Below are positions 1 to 5,295 of a DNA stretch of 5,342 nt, piece after piece. Origin of the DNA: an uncultured Collinsella sp. (GTDB lineage Bacteria; Actinomycetota; Coriobacteriia; Coriobacteriales; Coriobacteriaceae); contig UQVD01000110.1 of the NCBI GenBank assembly GCA_900544385.1, positions 1-5,342 on the forward strand, given 5' to 3'. The position numbers and the translations under genes were made by a program. Position 1 is the first letter of the stretch. Each line of letters opens with the position of its first letter. The notes beneath the pieces are model-generated. The model saw nothing but the letters and a program-made list of their open reading frames with translations, had not been told where the DNA came from and searched no databases.

Positions 1-21
1 TCTCGCTTCGCTGCGAAACTG

Positions 22-68
22 CGCGCGGAGGAAATACCCCGCCCGCCCCCGGGGCACCCTCCTGCGCG
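22..68. repeat. GC-rich imperfect foldback at left edge
   Basis: CGCGCGGAGG at 22-31 pairs with CCTCC/GCGCG at 58-68, leaving one bulged T at 63. Inside it CCCCG (37-41) can pair with CGGGG (50-54). No T-run follows on either strand, so it does not look like an intrinsic terminator. The surrounding 1-104 segment holds no gene that I can assign. One plus-strand frame is open from base 1 to a TAG at 85-87 and could be the last 28 codons of an upstream gene, but its composition is unconvincing. Chance pairing in very GC-rich DNA is a real alternative. Confidence 0.25.
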
Positions 69-104
69 TGATCAGCCCGTCATTTAGAACGGAATAAAAG
101 TTTG

Positions 105-138
105 CGAGGCCCTGGCCGTTTGGCCAGGGCCTCGTTTT
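105..138. terminator. Intrinsic terminator hairpin, possibly bidirectional
   Basis: A perfect 13-bp GC-rich stem (CGAGGCCCTGGCC at 105-117, GGCCAGGGCCTCG at 122-134) is closed by a GTTT loop. On the plus strand it is followed directly by TTTTGT, a good U-tract, so it could end transcription entering from a rightward gene beyond the left edge. On the minus strand it lies 15 bases past the LysR stop codon, followed after a short gap by CTTTTATT, so it probably also terminates the regulator gene. Stem length and position between genes make a terminator the best call; directionality is less certain. Confidence 0.85.
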
Positions 139-149
139 GTAAGGATGAG

Positions 150-1028
150 CTAGTTGAGGAGTTGGGCCATGGCGTTGACGAATTTTTGTACTTGGAGGGT
201 TGGCTCGAGCGGATAGTGCAAAAAGACCGGCACCTCTCGCCCGCACAGGAACGGCACGCCCACAAAAGCCGGGTGTACCCCCGACCATGCGCCGCAGGTG
301 AGCACCGCGTCGCCTTTTTCCTCGGCTTCGTTAAAGAGCGCAAAGTCGAAGCTATCCACATCGATCACGTCCACGCCGCCGTCGGCCAACAGGTCGATGC
401 GCAGACTGTCCATAGCGTCGTTGCCGTGACGGAGCACGCGCAGGCGCATGCCCTCCAAGTCGGCGACCGTAATGCGATTCTTGCGCGCCAGCGGGCTCGT
501 GCGCGGCAGGTCGATATAAAACGGCACGTTAACGATGCGGAGCTTTTGGCAGGCGTCGCCCCAGCGTGGGGTAGAAAAACTCGACTGCACCACATCGACC
601 TCGCGGCCCAAGCTGCGCATGACGGTCTCGCACTCGTCATAGAGGTCGCTTACCGGCACGATCTCAAATCGCAGCGACGGTTCCAGCTCGTGTACGCCCG
701 ACCACATCGACAGCGTTTGGCGCCCCGGGCACATCATCGACACGCCCAGGCGCACGGCACCGCCATCGCCCGCGGCGCGTCGGGCACGGCGCAGCGCGTC
801 CTCGGACTGCCGCATGATCGAACGCGCGTCGTCTACCAGCAGAGCACCCGCCGGCGTCACCCTGACGCCCGAGTGTGAGCGTTCGAACAGCGTGATGCCG
901 AACTCGGCCTCGAAACCCGACACCTGCTTGACGAGCGCCGGGGTCGACACGCGCAGCTTTGCCGCGGCGCGCGAGAAGCTTCCCAGCTCCGCGGCGGCCG
1001 ATATGGCCTCAAGTCGTCGATCGTACAC
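150..1028 (-). CDS. LysR-type transcriptional regulator
   Basis: This is a DNA-binding regulator expected to control the divergent dehydrogenase/transporter operon and itself. From the preferred GTG start it has 292 residues, a normal length for the family. The N-terminal winged helix-turn-helix (about 3-62) is clear: LGSFSRAAAKLRVSTPALVK followed by FEAEFGITLFERSHSGVRVTPAG, the standard LysR pattern. Residues from about 92 (VRLGVSMMC) to the end form the periplasmic-binding-protein-like effector domain, which is too divergent to name a ligand. Start choice: an ATG exists at 1061, 11 codons upstream, but only C-rich sequence precedes it, whereas AGGAG at 1039-1035 sits six bases before the GTG at 1028. 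With the GTG the protein starts MYDRRLEAIS, matching where LysR proteins usually begin. Five cysteines (about 100, 133, 160, 245, 262) are present; no role is claimed. The target is inferred from divergent orientation only. Confidence 0.93.
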   Translation of the reverse strand: MYDRRLEAISAAAELGSFSRAAAKLRVSTPALVKQVSGFEAEFGITLFERSHSGVRVTPAGALLVDDARSIMRQSEDALRRARRAAGDGGAVRLGVSMMCPGRQTLSMWSGVHELEPSLRFEIVPVSDLYDECETVMRSLGREVDVVQSSFSTPRWGDACQKLRIVNVPFYIDLPRTSPLARKNRITVADLEGMRLRVLRHGNDAMDSLRIDLLADGGVDVIDVDSFDFALFNEAEEKGDAVLTCGAWSGVHPAFVGVPFLCGREVPVFLHYPLEPTLQVQKFVNAMAQLLN

Positions 1029-1034
1029 GTCAAT

Positions 1035-1039
1035 CTCCT
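1035..1039 (-). promoter_or_regulatory. Ribosome binding site deciding the LysR start
   Basis: Minus-strand AGGAG with a six-base spacer (ATTGAC) to the GTG at 1028. The alternative ATG at 1061 has no purine-rich sequence in the preceding 20 bases, which are dominated by a run of nine C. This supports the shorter, GTG-initiated protein. Confidence 0.7.
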
Positions 1040-1070
1040 GTTTTCGCACCCGTGGCCACATGGTGCCACA

Positions 1071-1079
1071 GGGGGGGGG
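1071..1079. repeat. Homopolymer tract of nine G
   Basis: Nine consecutive G on the plus strand (nine C in the LysR transcript direction) lie in the divergent intergenic region, 42 bases upstream of the preferred LysR start. Tracts of this length are prone to slippage during replication and sequencing. If transcribed, it falls in the LysR 5' leader; length changes could alter leader structure or promoter spacing. Confidence 0.9.
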
Positions 1080-1099
1080 TTATTTTCGCAGGTCACGCG

Positions 1100-1121
1100 C
1101 TCAATTGAGAACAAGCCTCAA
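1100..1121. promoter_or_regulatory. Candidate LysR operator with three CTCAA half-sites
   Basis: CTCAATTGAG at 1100-1109 is a perfect 10-bp palindrome. Its right half TTGAG (1105-1109) also forms an inverted repeat with CTCAA at 1117-1121 across seven bases. Clustered half-sites with dyad symmetry between a LysR gene and its divergent target are what LysR operators look like, although this one does not fit the simple T-N11-A spacing. Binding is inferred. Confidence 0.4.
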
Positions 1122-1149
1122 TGCACAGTGTAAACCTACAGTTAACGCC

Positions 1150-1155
1150 ATTCTA
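1150..1155 (-). promoter_or_regulatory. Possible LysR gene -10 element
   Basis: Minus-strand TAGAAT matches five of six bases of the TATAAT consensus. The best upstream hexamer is TTGCGC, at a 19-base spacing that is longer than ideal. This would place the transcript start near 1143, leaving a leader of roughly 115 bases that includes the CTCAA sites and the C-tract. The match is weak, and an AT-richer stretch such as this can give chance hits. Confidence 0.25.
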
Positions 1156-1167
1156 ACAAATATGCAA

Positions 1168-1196
1168 TTCACCTGCGCAAATGCAAAGCATACGAT
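1168..1196 (+). promoter_or_regulatory. Candidate promoter of the dehydrogenase operon
   Basis: TTCACC (1168-1173) and TACGAT (1191-1196) each match four of six sigma-70-type consensus bases and are separated by exactly 17 bases. A transcript would start near 1203. A small inverted repeat, ATGC-AAA-GCAT (1181-1191), sits in the spacer and touches the -10, a position where an activator or repressor could act. The imperfect boxes would suit a regulated promoter, but no expression evidence is available. Confidence 0.4.
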
Positions 1197-1212
1197 AACC
1201 AGCGAAAACCAC

Positions 1213-1239
1213 GTGGGTCGATTAATGGGAACGACCCAC
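1213..1239 (+). promoter_or_regulatory. Inverted repeat in the operon leader
   Basis: GTGGGTCG (1213-1220) and CGACCCAC (1232-1239) are perfect 8-bp inverted repeats around an 11-base AT-rich loop. The element lies just after the predicted transcript start and ends 13 bases before the ribosome binding site AAGGGA (1253-1258). It could be a DNA operator or an RNA hairpin in the leader. It has no U-tract, so it is not a plain terminator. Confidence 0.45.
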
Positions 1240-1265
1240 CGGGAGGCACAAGAAGGGAAGTTCCT

Positions 1266-2147
1266 ATGAGCAACTGGCTTAAGCTCGAGGGCGATGTCTG
1301 CGCCGTGACCGGCGCACTCGGCGGTATGGGCGTCGAGATTTGCCGCGAGTTCGCCCGCAACGGCGCCAACGTCGTCCTGCTCGACCTGGACGAGGAGAAG
1401 GTCAAGGCCGCAGCCGCCGACCTCGCCGCCGAGTTTGGCATCCACGCCGAGGGCTACAAGATGAACGCCACCGACGAGGCCGAGGTTCAGGCCGCCGTCG
1501 ACGCCACCATCGCCGACTTCGGCCGCGTCGACGTCCTCGTCAACACCGCCGGCATCCTGCGCTTTGCCGCTATGGAGGACCTGCCGCTCTCCGACTGGGA
1601 GCAGGTGCTCAACGTCAACCTCACCGGTTACTTCATCACCTCACAGCGCTTTGGTCGCGAGATGATCAAGGCCGGCCAGGGCCGCCTGGTGCACATCTCG
1701 ACCGTTGCCAGCCACTCCCCCGAGACGTTCTCGGGCGTGTACAGCTCCACCAAGGCCGGCGTCAACATGATGTCCAAGATGCTCGCCGCCGAGTGGGGCC
1801 CCTACGGCGTGCGCTCCAACTGCGTCGAGCCTTGCTTCGTTAAGACCCCGATGTCGGCGAGCTTTTACGCCGATCCCGAGGTCGAAAAGAGCCGCAGCCG
1901 CCTGATCGCCACGCGTCGCATCGGCGAGGTCAGCGATATCGCCAACGCCGTCATGTTCCTGGCGTCCAAGCGCTCGGACTTTACCACCGGCGACGCCATC
2001 AAGGTCGATGGCGGCTTCTCCAATATGATGGGCGACCTCACCGCCAAGCCCGGCGGCCGTCGCGCCTATGCCGACAACTACCTTAAGAACAAGGGTGTCG
2101 AGCTCTGGTCCGATGAGTCCGGCGTCGCAAAGCCGACTGACCAGTAA
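1266..2147 (+). CDS. Short-chain dehydrogenase/reductase (SDR family oxidoreductase)
   Basis: A cytoplasmic NAD(P)-dependent oxidoreductase of the classical SDR family, 293 residues. The nucleotide-binding motif is TGALGGMG (15-22). Asp40 at the end of the second strand (VVLLD) points to NAD(H) rather than NADP(H). NTAG (93-96), Asn118 in LNVNLTG, and Tyr159-x3-Lys163 (YSSTK) are in place. The usual catalytic Ser, 13 residues before the Tyr, is Thr146 (IST), with Ser145 next to it. After the usual family C-terminus (VDGG, 247-250) there is an extra tail of about 43 polar residues. AAGGGA at 1253-1258 supports the ATG. It is first gene of a likely three-gene operon with a transporter and a Gfo/Idh enzyme, so it probably oxidises or reduces a hydroxyl/keto group of the imported substrate. 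The substrate is not identifiable. It resembles gluconate 5-dehydrogenase/FabG-like SDRs only in general fold motifs. Confidence 0.92.
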   Translation: MSNWLKLEGDVCAVTGALGGMGVEICREFARNGANVVLLDLDEEKVKAAAADLAAEFGIHAEGYKMNATDEAEVQAAVDATIADFGRVDVLVNTAGILRFAAMEDLPLSDWEQVLNVNLTGYFITSQRFGREMIKAGQGRLVHISTVASHSPETFSGVYSSTKAGVNMMSKMLAAEWGPYGVRSNCVEPCFVKTPMSASFYADPEVEKSRSRLIATRRIGEVSDIANAVMFLASKRSDFTTGDAIKVDGGFSNMMGDLTAKPGGRRAYADNYLKNKGVELWSDESGVAKPTDQ

Positions 2148-2212
2148 ACCAACCTGGCAGGGAGGCCCGCAGACACGCCCGCTCCTCCCCCGTATCGATT
2201 AGAAAGAGTCCA

Positions 2213-3469
2213 ATGGCTTCCACCAACTCCAACAAGGGTCGCGCCGTCGTGCTTTCCGCCGCGTGCGTCACCATGTTCTTCATTAGCTCCATCGCGCTGT
2301 ATTCCGTCGTGAGCAAGAATCTGCTCGCCGTCTACCCCGAGTGGTCGAGTGCCCTTACCTGGGCTTTCCCCGTCTTTCAGACCATCATGGCCGTAACGGG
2401 CATCTTCGCCGGCCGCATCTCCGATAAGATCGGCCCGCGCAACGTCGTGATCGCCGCCGCCGTGTGCTACGGCCTGGGCTGGTTCATGTCCGGCACCGTC
2501 ACCGAGCCGTGGCAGTTCTACCTGTGGTTCTCGCTCGTCGCCGCCATCGGCAACGGCCTGGGCTACAACCCGGCGCTCACCACCGGCCAAAAGTGGTTCA
2601 TCGACAAGAAGGGCCTTGCCTCCGGCATCACCCTGGCCGCTTCGACCGCCGGCCCCGCCGTGCTGTCCCCGGTGCTCGCCTCGCTGCTCATCCCGAGCCT
2701 GGGCATCTTTGGCGCCCTCAAGGCACTCGGCGTCATCTTCTTTGTGACGATCGCCGCCTCCGCCCTGTTCCTGAAGGCCCCCGAGGCCGGTTGGCTGCCC
2801 GAGGGCTTCGAGGCCCCCAAGGGCGGCGCGCACGCCGGCACCTTCGGTGACCTCAACCCGGGCGAGATGGTCAAGACCCCGCGCTTCTGGGTCCTCATCG
2901 TCACCTTCGCCTTTGCCGCCACCGCGGGCACCCTGCTCGTGGGCAAGGTTGCCTCCATCGCCGCCGTCCAGCTCTTCGCCGACCCCACGAGCGCCGCGGC
3001 CGTCGCCCTCGGCGGTGTGGTGGTCTCCGTCAACACCTGCGCCAACTTGGTTGGCCGCCTGTCCTTTGGCCAGATCATCGACAAGCTCGGCGCCTATAAG
3101 TCGCTGCTCATCAGCCTTGTCGTCACCATCATCGCACTCGTCATCATGTCGATGAGCTTTACGCAGAGCATGTTCTTTGTGGCGCTCGCCCTGCTCGGCT
3201 TTAGCTTTGGCGCTTTGCTCGTCATCTACCCACCGCTCACCGGTGGCGCCTTTGGCACCAGCAACATCGGCGTCAACTACGGCATCATGTTTTTGGGTTA
3301 TGCCGCTTCCACCTGGATCAGCCAGCCCATCACCGCCGTGCTGTATCACGCCGAGGCCGGCAGCGCCGCCTACCAGCAGTCCTTCTACGGCGCCATTGTG
3401 ATCGCCGCCATCGCCGTCGTGCTCACCGTCTACATGATGGTCTCCGACAGCAAGAAGAAGTCCGCCTAG
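2213..3469 (+). CDS. MFS transporter, oxalate/formate antiporter (OFA)-like
   Basis: A 418-residue inner-membrane protein with about 12 hydrophobic helices (roughly 11-31, 47-66, 77-94, 101-121, 137-160, 164-187, 223-246, 261-282, 296-316, 318-340, 354-374, 389-410). The MFS motif A loop is GRISDKIGPR (67-76), with a second-half counterpart GRLSFGQIIDKLG (281-293). KWFIDKKGLASGI (127-139) after helix 4 and GWLPEG (193-198) before helix 7 are typical of the OFA branch. OFA members move small carboxylates, but the oxalate transporter OxlT depends on a helix-11 lysine, and here no lysine occurs between residues 297 and 413. Oxalate is therefore unlikely. The ribosome site is a weak AAAGAG at 2203-2208, four bases from the ATG. 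It probably imports the substrate of the two flanking oxidoreductases; antiport of a product is also possible. Confidence 0.88.
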   Translation: MASTNSNKGRAVVLSAACVTMFFISSIALYSVVSKNLLAVYPEWSSALTWAFPVFQTIMAVTGIFAGRISDKIGPRNVVIAAAVCYGLGWFMSGTVTEPWQFYLWFSLVAAIGNGLGYNPALTTGQKWFIDKKGLASGITLAASTAGPAVLSPVLASLLIPSLGIFGALKALGVIFFVTIAASALFLKAPEAGWLPEGFEAPKGGAHAGTFGDLNPGEMVKTPRFWVLIVTFAFAATAGTLLVGKVASIAAVQLFADPTSAAAVALGGVVVSVNTCANLVGRLSFGQIIDKLGAYKSLLISLVVTIIALVIMSMSFTQSMFFVALALLGFSFGALLVIYPPLTGGAFGTSNIGVNYGIMFLGYAASTWISQPITAVLYHAEAGSAAYQQSFYGAIVIAAIAVVLTVYMMVSDSKKKSA

Positions 3470-3480
3470 TTTTACCGATT

Positions 3481-3505
3481 CGACAAAGGGACTGTCCCTT
3501 TGTCG
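3481..3505. repeat. Perfect REP-like palindrome between transporter and oxidoreductase
   Basis: CGACAAAGGGA (3481-3491) and TCCCTTTGTCG (3495-3505) form a perfect 11-bp stem with a CTG loop. No U-tract follows (CATTTCACC), and the next ribosome site AAGGAG (3527-3532) is only 21 bases further, so it is not an ordinary terminator. Compact extragenic palindromes of this kind are typical of REP elements, which can stabilise or partly attenuate operon mRNA. I recall similar palindromes as frequent in Coriobacteriia genomes, but copy number cannot be judged from one copy here. Confidence 0.6.
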
Positions 3506-3537
3506 CATTTCACCGCCACCAGTATTAAGGAGTCGAA

Positions 3538-4578
3538 ATGTCTGAGCTCAACCCCGTCCGCATTGCCGTTATCGGCGCCGGCGCCATGGGCCGCAACCAC
3601 ATCCGCTTTGTCACCGAGGAGCCCGAGGCCGAGCTCGTCGCCATCGCTGACGCCTTTGAGGGCGCCCGCGCCACGGCCGAGGACGCCGGCGTGCCGTTTT
3701 ACACCGATCCCGCCCAGATGATGGACGAGGTCAAGCCCGAGGCCGTCATCATCGCCACGCCCAACGACCTGCACCTGGGCGTTGCCCGCGAGGCCATCAA
3801 GCGCAACATCGTGCCGTTGGTCGAAAAGCCGATCTCCAACGATCTCGAGGATGCCCAGGCCTTTGCCGCCGAGGCCGAGACCGCCGGCGTGCCCGTGCTC
3901 GTGGGTCAGCACCGTCGCCACAACCCCTTCGTCAACAAGGCCAAGGAGATCATCGAGTCCGGCAAGCTGGGCAAGCTCACCGTGTCGAGCTTCCACTACA
4001 TGATCTATAAGAATGACGAGTACTTCGATGTCGAGTGGCGCCGCAAGAAGGGCGCCGGCCCGATCCTGGTCAACCTGGTGCACGACGTCGACCTGCTCCG
4101 TTACCTGCTGGGCGAGCCCGTTGCCGTCCAGGGCATGCAGTCCAGCGCCGCCCGCGGTTTTGAGACCGAGGACTCCGCCGTGGTCAACGTCCGTTTTGCC
4201 GATGGCGCGCTCGCGAGCATGACCATCTCCGACGCCACCGCCAGCCCCTGGAACTGGGAGGCAACCGCTCGCGAGGATCCGCAGTACCGTCCCTTCGACG
4301 CCGACGCCTATTTTATCGGCGGAACCCTAGGCGCCCTGTCGCTGCCCCGCCTGCACCAGTTCTCCTACGACGGCGCCTCTAACTGGCACAAGCCGCTGCA
4401 GATGGAGATTCCGGCCGTAGACCCGGCACTGCCGCACAAGATGCAGCTCAAGCACTTTGTGAAGGTTGTCCGCCGCGAGGTCGAGCCCGTCGTAACCCCC
4501 GCCGACAACGTCAAGACGCTCACGCTTCTCAACGCCATCAAGGAGGCCGCCGAGACCGGCCAGCTCGTCGAGCTGTAA
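3538..4578 (+). CDS. Gfo/Idh/MocA family oxidoreductase
   Basis: A cytoplasmic NAD(P)-dependent dehydrogenase of 346 residues, the normal family length. The N-terminal Rossmann domain (about 6-125) has GAGAMG (13-18), Asp38 after strand 2 (favouring NAD), ATPNDLH (73-79) and the family's EKP motif with the catalytic-type Lys97. The C-terminal substrate domain (about 126-346) contains GPILVNLVHDVDLLRYL, with His182 and Asp185 at the usual active-site positions. The usual Asp four residues before the His is Val178, with Asn179 beside it; I recall a Gfo/Idh branch with NLIHDID at this place. A strong AAGGAG (3527-3532) lies five bases before the ATG. It is third in the operon after the SDR and the transporter. 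Together the two dehydrogenases could oxidise and re-reduce one substrate, for example a sugar acid or cyclitol. That is inference; known relatives act on sugars, inositols and sugar acids. Confidence 0.92.
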   Translation: MSELNPVRIAVIGAGAMGRNHIRFVTEEPEAELVAIADAFEGARATAEDAGVPFYTDPAQMMDEVKPEAVIIATPNDLHLGVAREAIKRNIVPLVEKPISNDLEDAQAFAAEAETAGVPVLVGQHRRHNPFVNKAKEIIESGKLGKLTVSSFHYMIYKNDEYFDVEWRRKKGAGPILVNLVHDVDLLRYLLGEPVAVQGMQSSAARGFETEDSAVVNVRFADGALASMTISDATASPWNWEATAREDPQYRPFDADAYFIGGTLGALSLPRLHQFSYDGASNWHKPLQMEIPAVDPALPHKMQLKHFVKVVRREVEPVVTPADNVKTLTLLNAIKEAAETGQLVEL

Positions 4579-4590
4579 TGCCTTAGGGCA

Positions 4591-4624
4591 GACCGCGGCA
4601 AACCCCATGCCGAACCCCTCGGTC
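4591..4624 (+). other. Possible RNA stem in the operon 3' untranslated region
   Basis: GACCG (4591-4595) can pair with CGGTC (4620-4624), enclosing a second stem CGGCA (4596-4600)/TGCCG (4608-4612) with loop AACCCCA and a one-sided bulge AACCCCT. It lies between the Gfo/Idh stop codon and the terminator. It may only be part of the 3' end structure; no specific role can be assigned. Confidence 0.3.
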
Positions 4625-4648
4625 CGCCACCAATAAGCCCCTCTTCTT

Positions 4649-4684
4649 TGCCCCGCGAGCAGCCTCCTGCCCGCGGGGCATTTT
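4649..4684 (+). terminator. Intrinsic terminator of the operon
   Basis: TGCCCCGCG (4649-4657) pairs perfectly with CGCGGGGCA (4672-4680). After an A/C mismatch, an inner GCAG/CTGC stem (4659-4662/4667-4670) closes on a CCTC loop. TTTT (4681-4684) follows directly. It lies 70 bases after the Gfo/Idh stop and before the next promoter region, so it separates the operon from tex. Confidence 0.88.
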
Positions 4685-4743
4685 GCTACCTTGCCGACGA
4701 TTTTTCTGAGACGGGGGCCATTTTGCACCTCAGCCTGATTCGT

Positions 4744-4907
4744 TCGCCACGAAATGGGCCTATCTACTACGTTTAGCCAATCACCCTCAACCATGCCATA
4801 TTTCCTAAAATCAAAAGCGCAGGTAGACGGCTTGCGTATTTTCTGAAAACCGGGGGATGGTCGACCCATACGGTTCAAACGTAGTAGATAGGTCGTTTTC
4901 GTGGCGA
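4744..4907. repeat. Long interrupted inverted repeat in the pre-tex intergenic region
   Basis: The 409 bp between the Gfo/Idh gene and tex have no convincing gene; beyond the terminator this element is their main content. Left arm 4744-4774 and right arm 4877-4907 are 31 bases each: TCGCCACGAAA pairs with TTTCGTGGCGA (11 bp), then a four-base divergent patch, then CCTATCTACTACGTTT pairs with AAACGTAGTAGATAGG (16 bp, perfect). Complementarity resumes at the same offset further in, with ACCAT (4790-4794) and ATGGT (4857-4861), followed by a TTTC/AAAAT-rich similarity. It therefore looks like two diverged inverted copies of a 60-75 bp unit, or a large RNA/cruciform fold. Possible identities are a MITE, a structured repeat or an untranslated regulatory RNA. 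No transposase or obvious target duplication is visible. Confidence 0.75.
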
Positions 4908-4934
4908 GGGCCCAAAACAGTCTTTTGAAACGGG

Positions 4935-4943
4935 TGGTATCCT
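4935..4943 (+). promoter_or_regulatory. Possible extended -10 promoter of tex
   Basis: TGGTATCCT contains a TGn extension plus TATCCT, a four-of-six match to TATAAT. No convincing -35 lies 16-18 bases upstream. Transcription would start near 4950, giving a leader of about 38 bases. It is a weak match and is reported only because tex follows a strong terminator and needs its own promoter. Confidence 0.25.
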
Positions 4944-4987
4944 TGGTAGCCCTGTGCTGCAAACGCACCTTAAACGCAAGGAGTCCC

Positions 4988-5295
4988 ATGGATCTTATCG
5001 CCCAGCTCGCCCACGAGCTCAACCTTAAGGCCGCCAACATCGAGGCAGCCGTCAAGCTCATCGACGAGGGCAACACCATCCCCTTTATCTCGCGCTACCG
5101 CAAAGAAGCCACGGGCGGCATGGACGACGTCGCCCTGCGCGCACTCGACGAGCGCCTGTCTTACCTACGCAATCTTGAGCAGCGCAAAGAGGACGTCATT
5201 CTGCTCATCGACGCCCAGGGCAAACTCACGCCCGAACTCGAGCAGCAGATCCGCAAGGCCACGCATCTCCAGCGTGTCGAGGACCTCTACAAGCC
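4988..5295 (+). CDS. Tex, S1-domain RNA-binding transcription accessory protein (5' fragment)
   Basis: Only the first 102 codons are genomic; the family is usually 700-780 residues, ending in an S1 RNA-binding domain not present here. The N-terminal Tex domain is recognised by DEGNTIPFISRYRKEATGGM (26-45), followed by LDERLSYLRNLEQRK and by VEDLYKP at the break, matching the conserved EDLYLPYKPKRRT region of E. coli Tex (YhgF). Tex is a cytoplasmic nucleic-acid-binding protein thought to act in transcription or RNA metabolism. AAGGAG (4978-4983) lies four bases before the ATG. The reading frame stays open into the following adapter, so an automatic gene call would append about 15 artificial residues. 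The gene is not truncated biologically as far as can be seen; the contig simply ends. Confidence 0.93.

Noticed and set aside
1..87. Open frame from the left edge to a TAG, possible 3' end of an upstream gene
   Set aside because: Only 28 codons, proline-rich, with uncommon codons such as ATA, and no recognisable motif. A second frame is open almost as far. The terminator at 105-134 makes an upstream rightward gene plausible, but the coding call is unsupported.
102..878. Long plus-strand open frame opposite the LysR gene
   Set aside because: It mirrors the codon bias of the LysR gene, begins within the terminator hairpin, and its protein has no recognisable domain. LysR motifs on the other strand are unambiguous.
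1052..1070. GTGGCCAC palindrome and GCCACA direct repeat (10-base period) near the LysR start
   Set aside because: Short, and overlaps the region just before the LysR coding start; could be an operator but there is too little to separate it from chance.
1266..2147. SDR as the Collinsella 7-beta-hydroxysteroid dehydrogenase
   Set aside because: The remembered 7-beta enzyme has a different N-terminus and nucleotide-binding motif and lacks this tail. The operon context with an OFA transporter does not specifically suggest bile acids.
2160..2189. GGGAGG/CCTCCC inverted repeat between the SDR and transporter genes
   Set aside because: Only six base pairs around an 18-base loop and no U-tract; likely chance in a GC-rich gap.
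2078..3508. 476-codon minus-strand open frame opposite the transporter
   Set aside because: Its protein is dominated by Gly, Asp, Glu, Ala and His, as expected for the antisense of GC-rich membrane-protein codons; the plus-strand transporter is clear.
3472..4083. Minus-strand open frame opposite the Gfo/Idh gene
   Set aside because: It is the antisense of a well-recognised enzyme and runs through the 3481-3505 palindrome; no start signal or domain.
4327..5079. 250-codon minus-strand open frame spanning the pre-tex intergenic region
   Set aside because: It overlaps the tex start, the inverted repeat, the terminator and the Gfo/Idh 3' end, all better explained otherwise. Its middle part is a translation of the repeat arms. 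If such proteins are annotated in relatives, they are probably repeat-derived.
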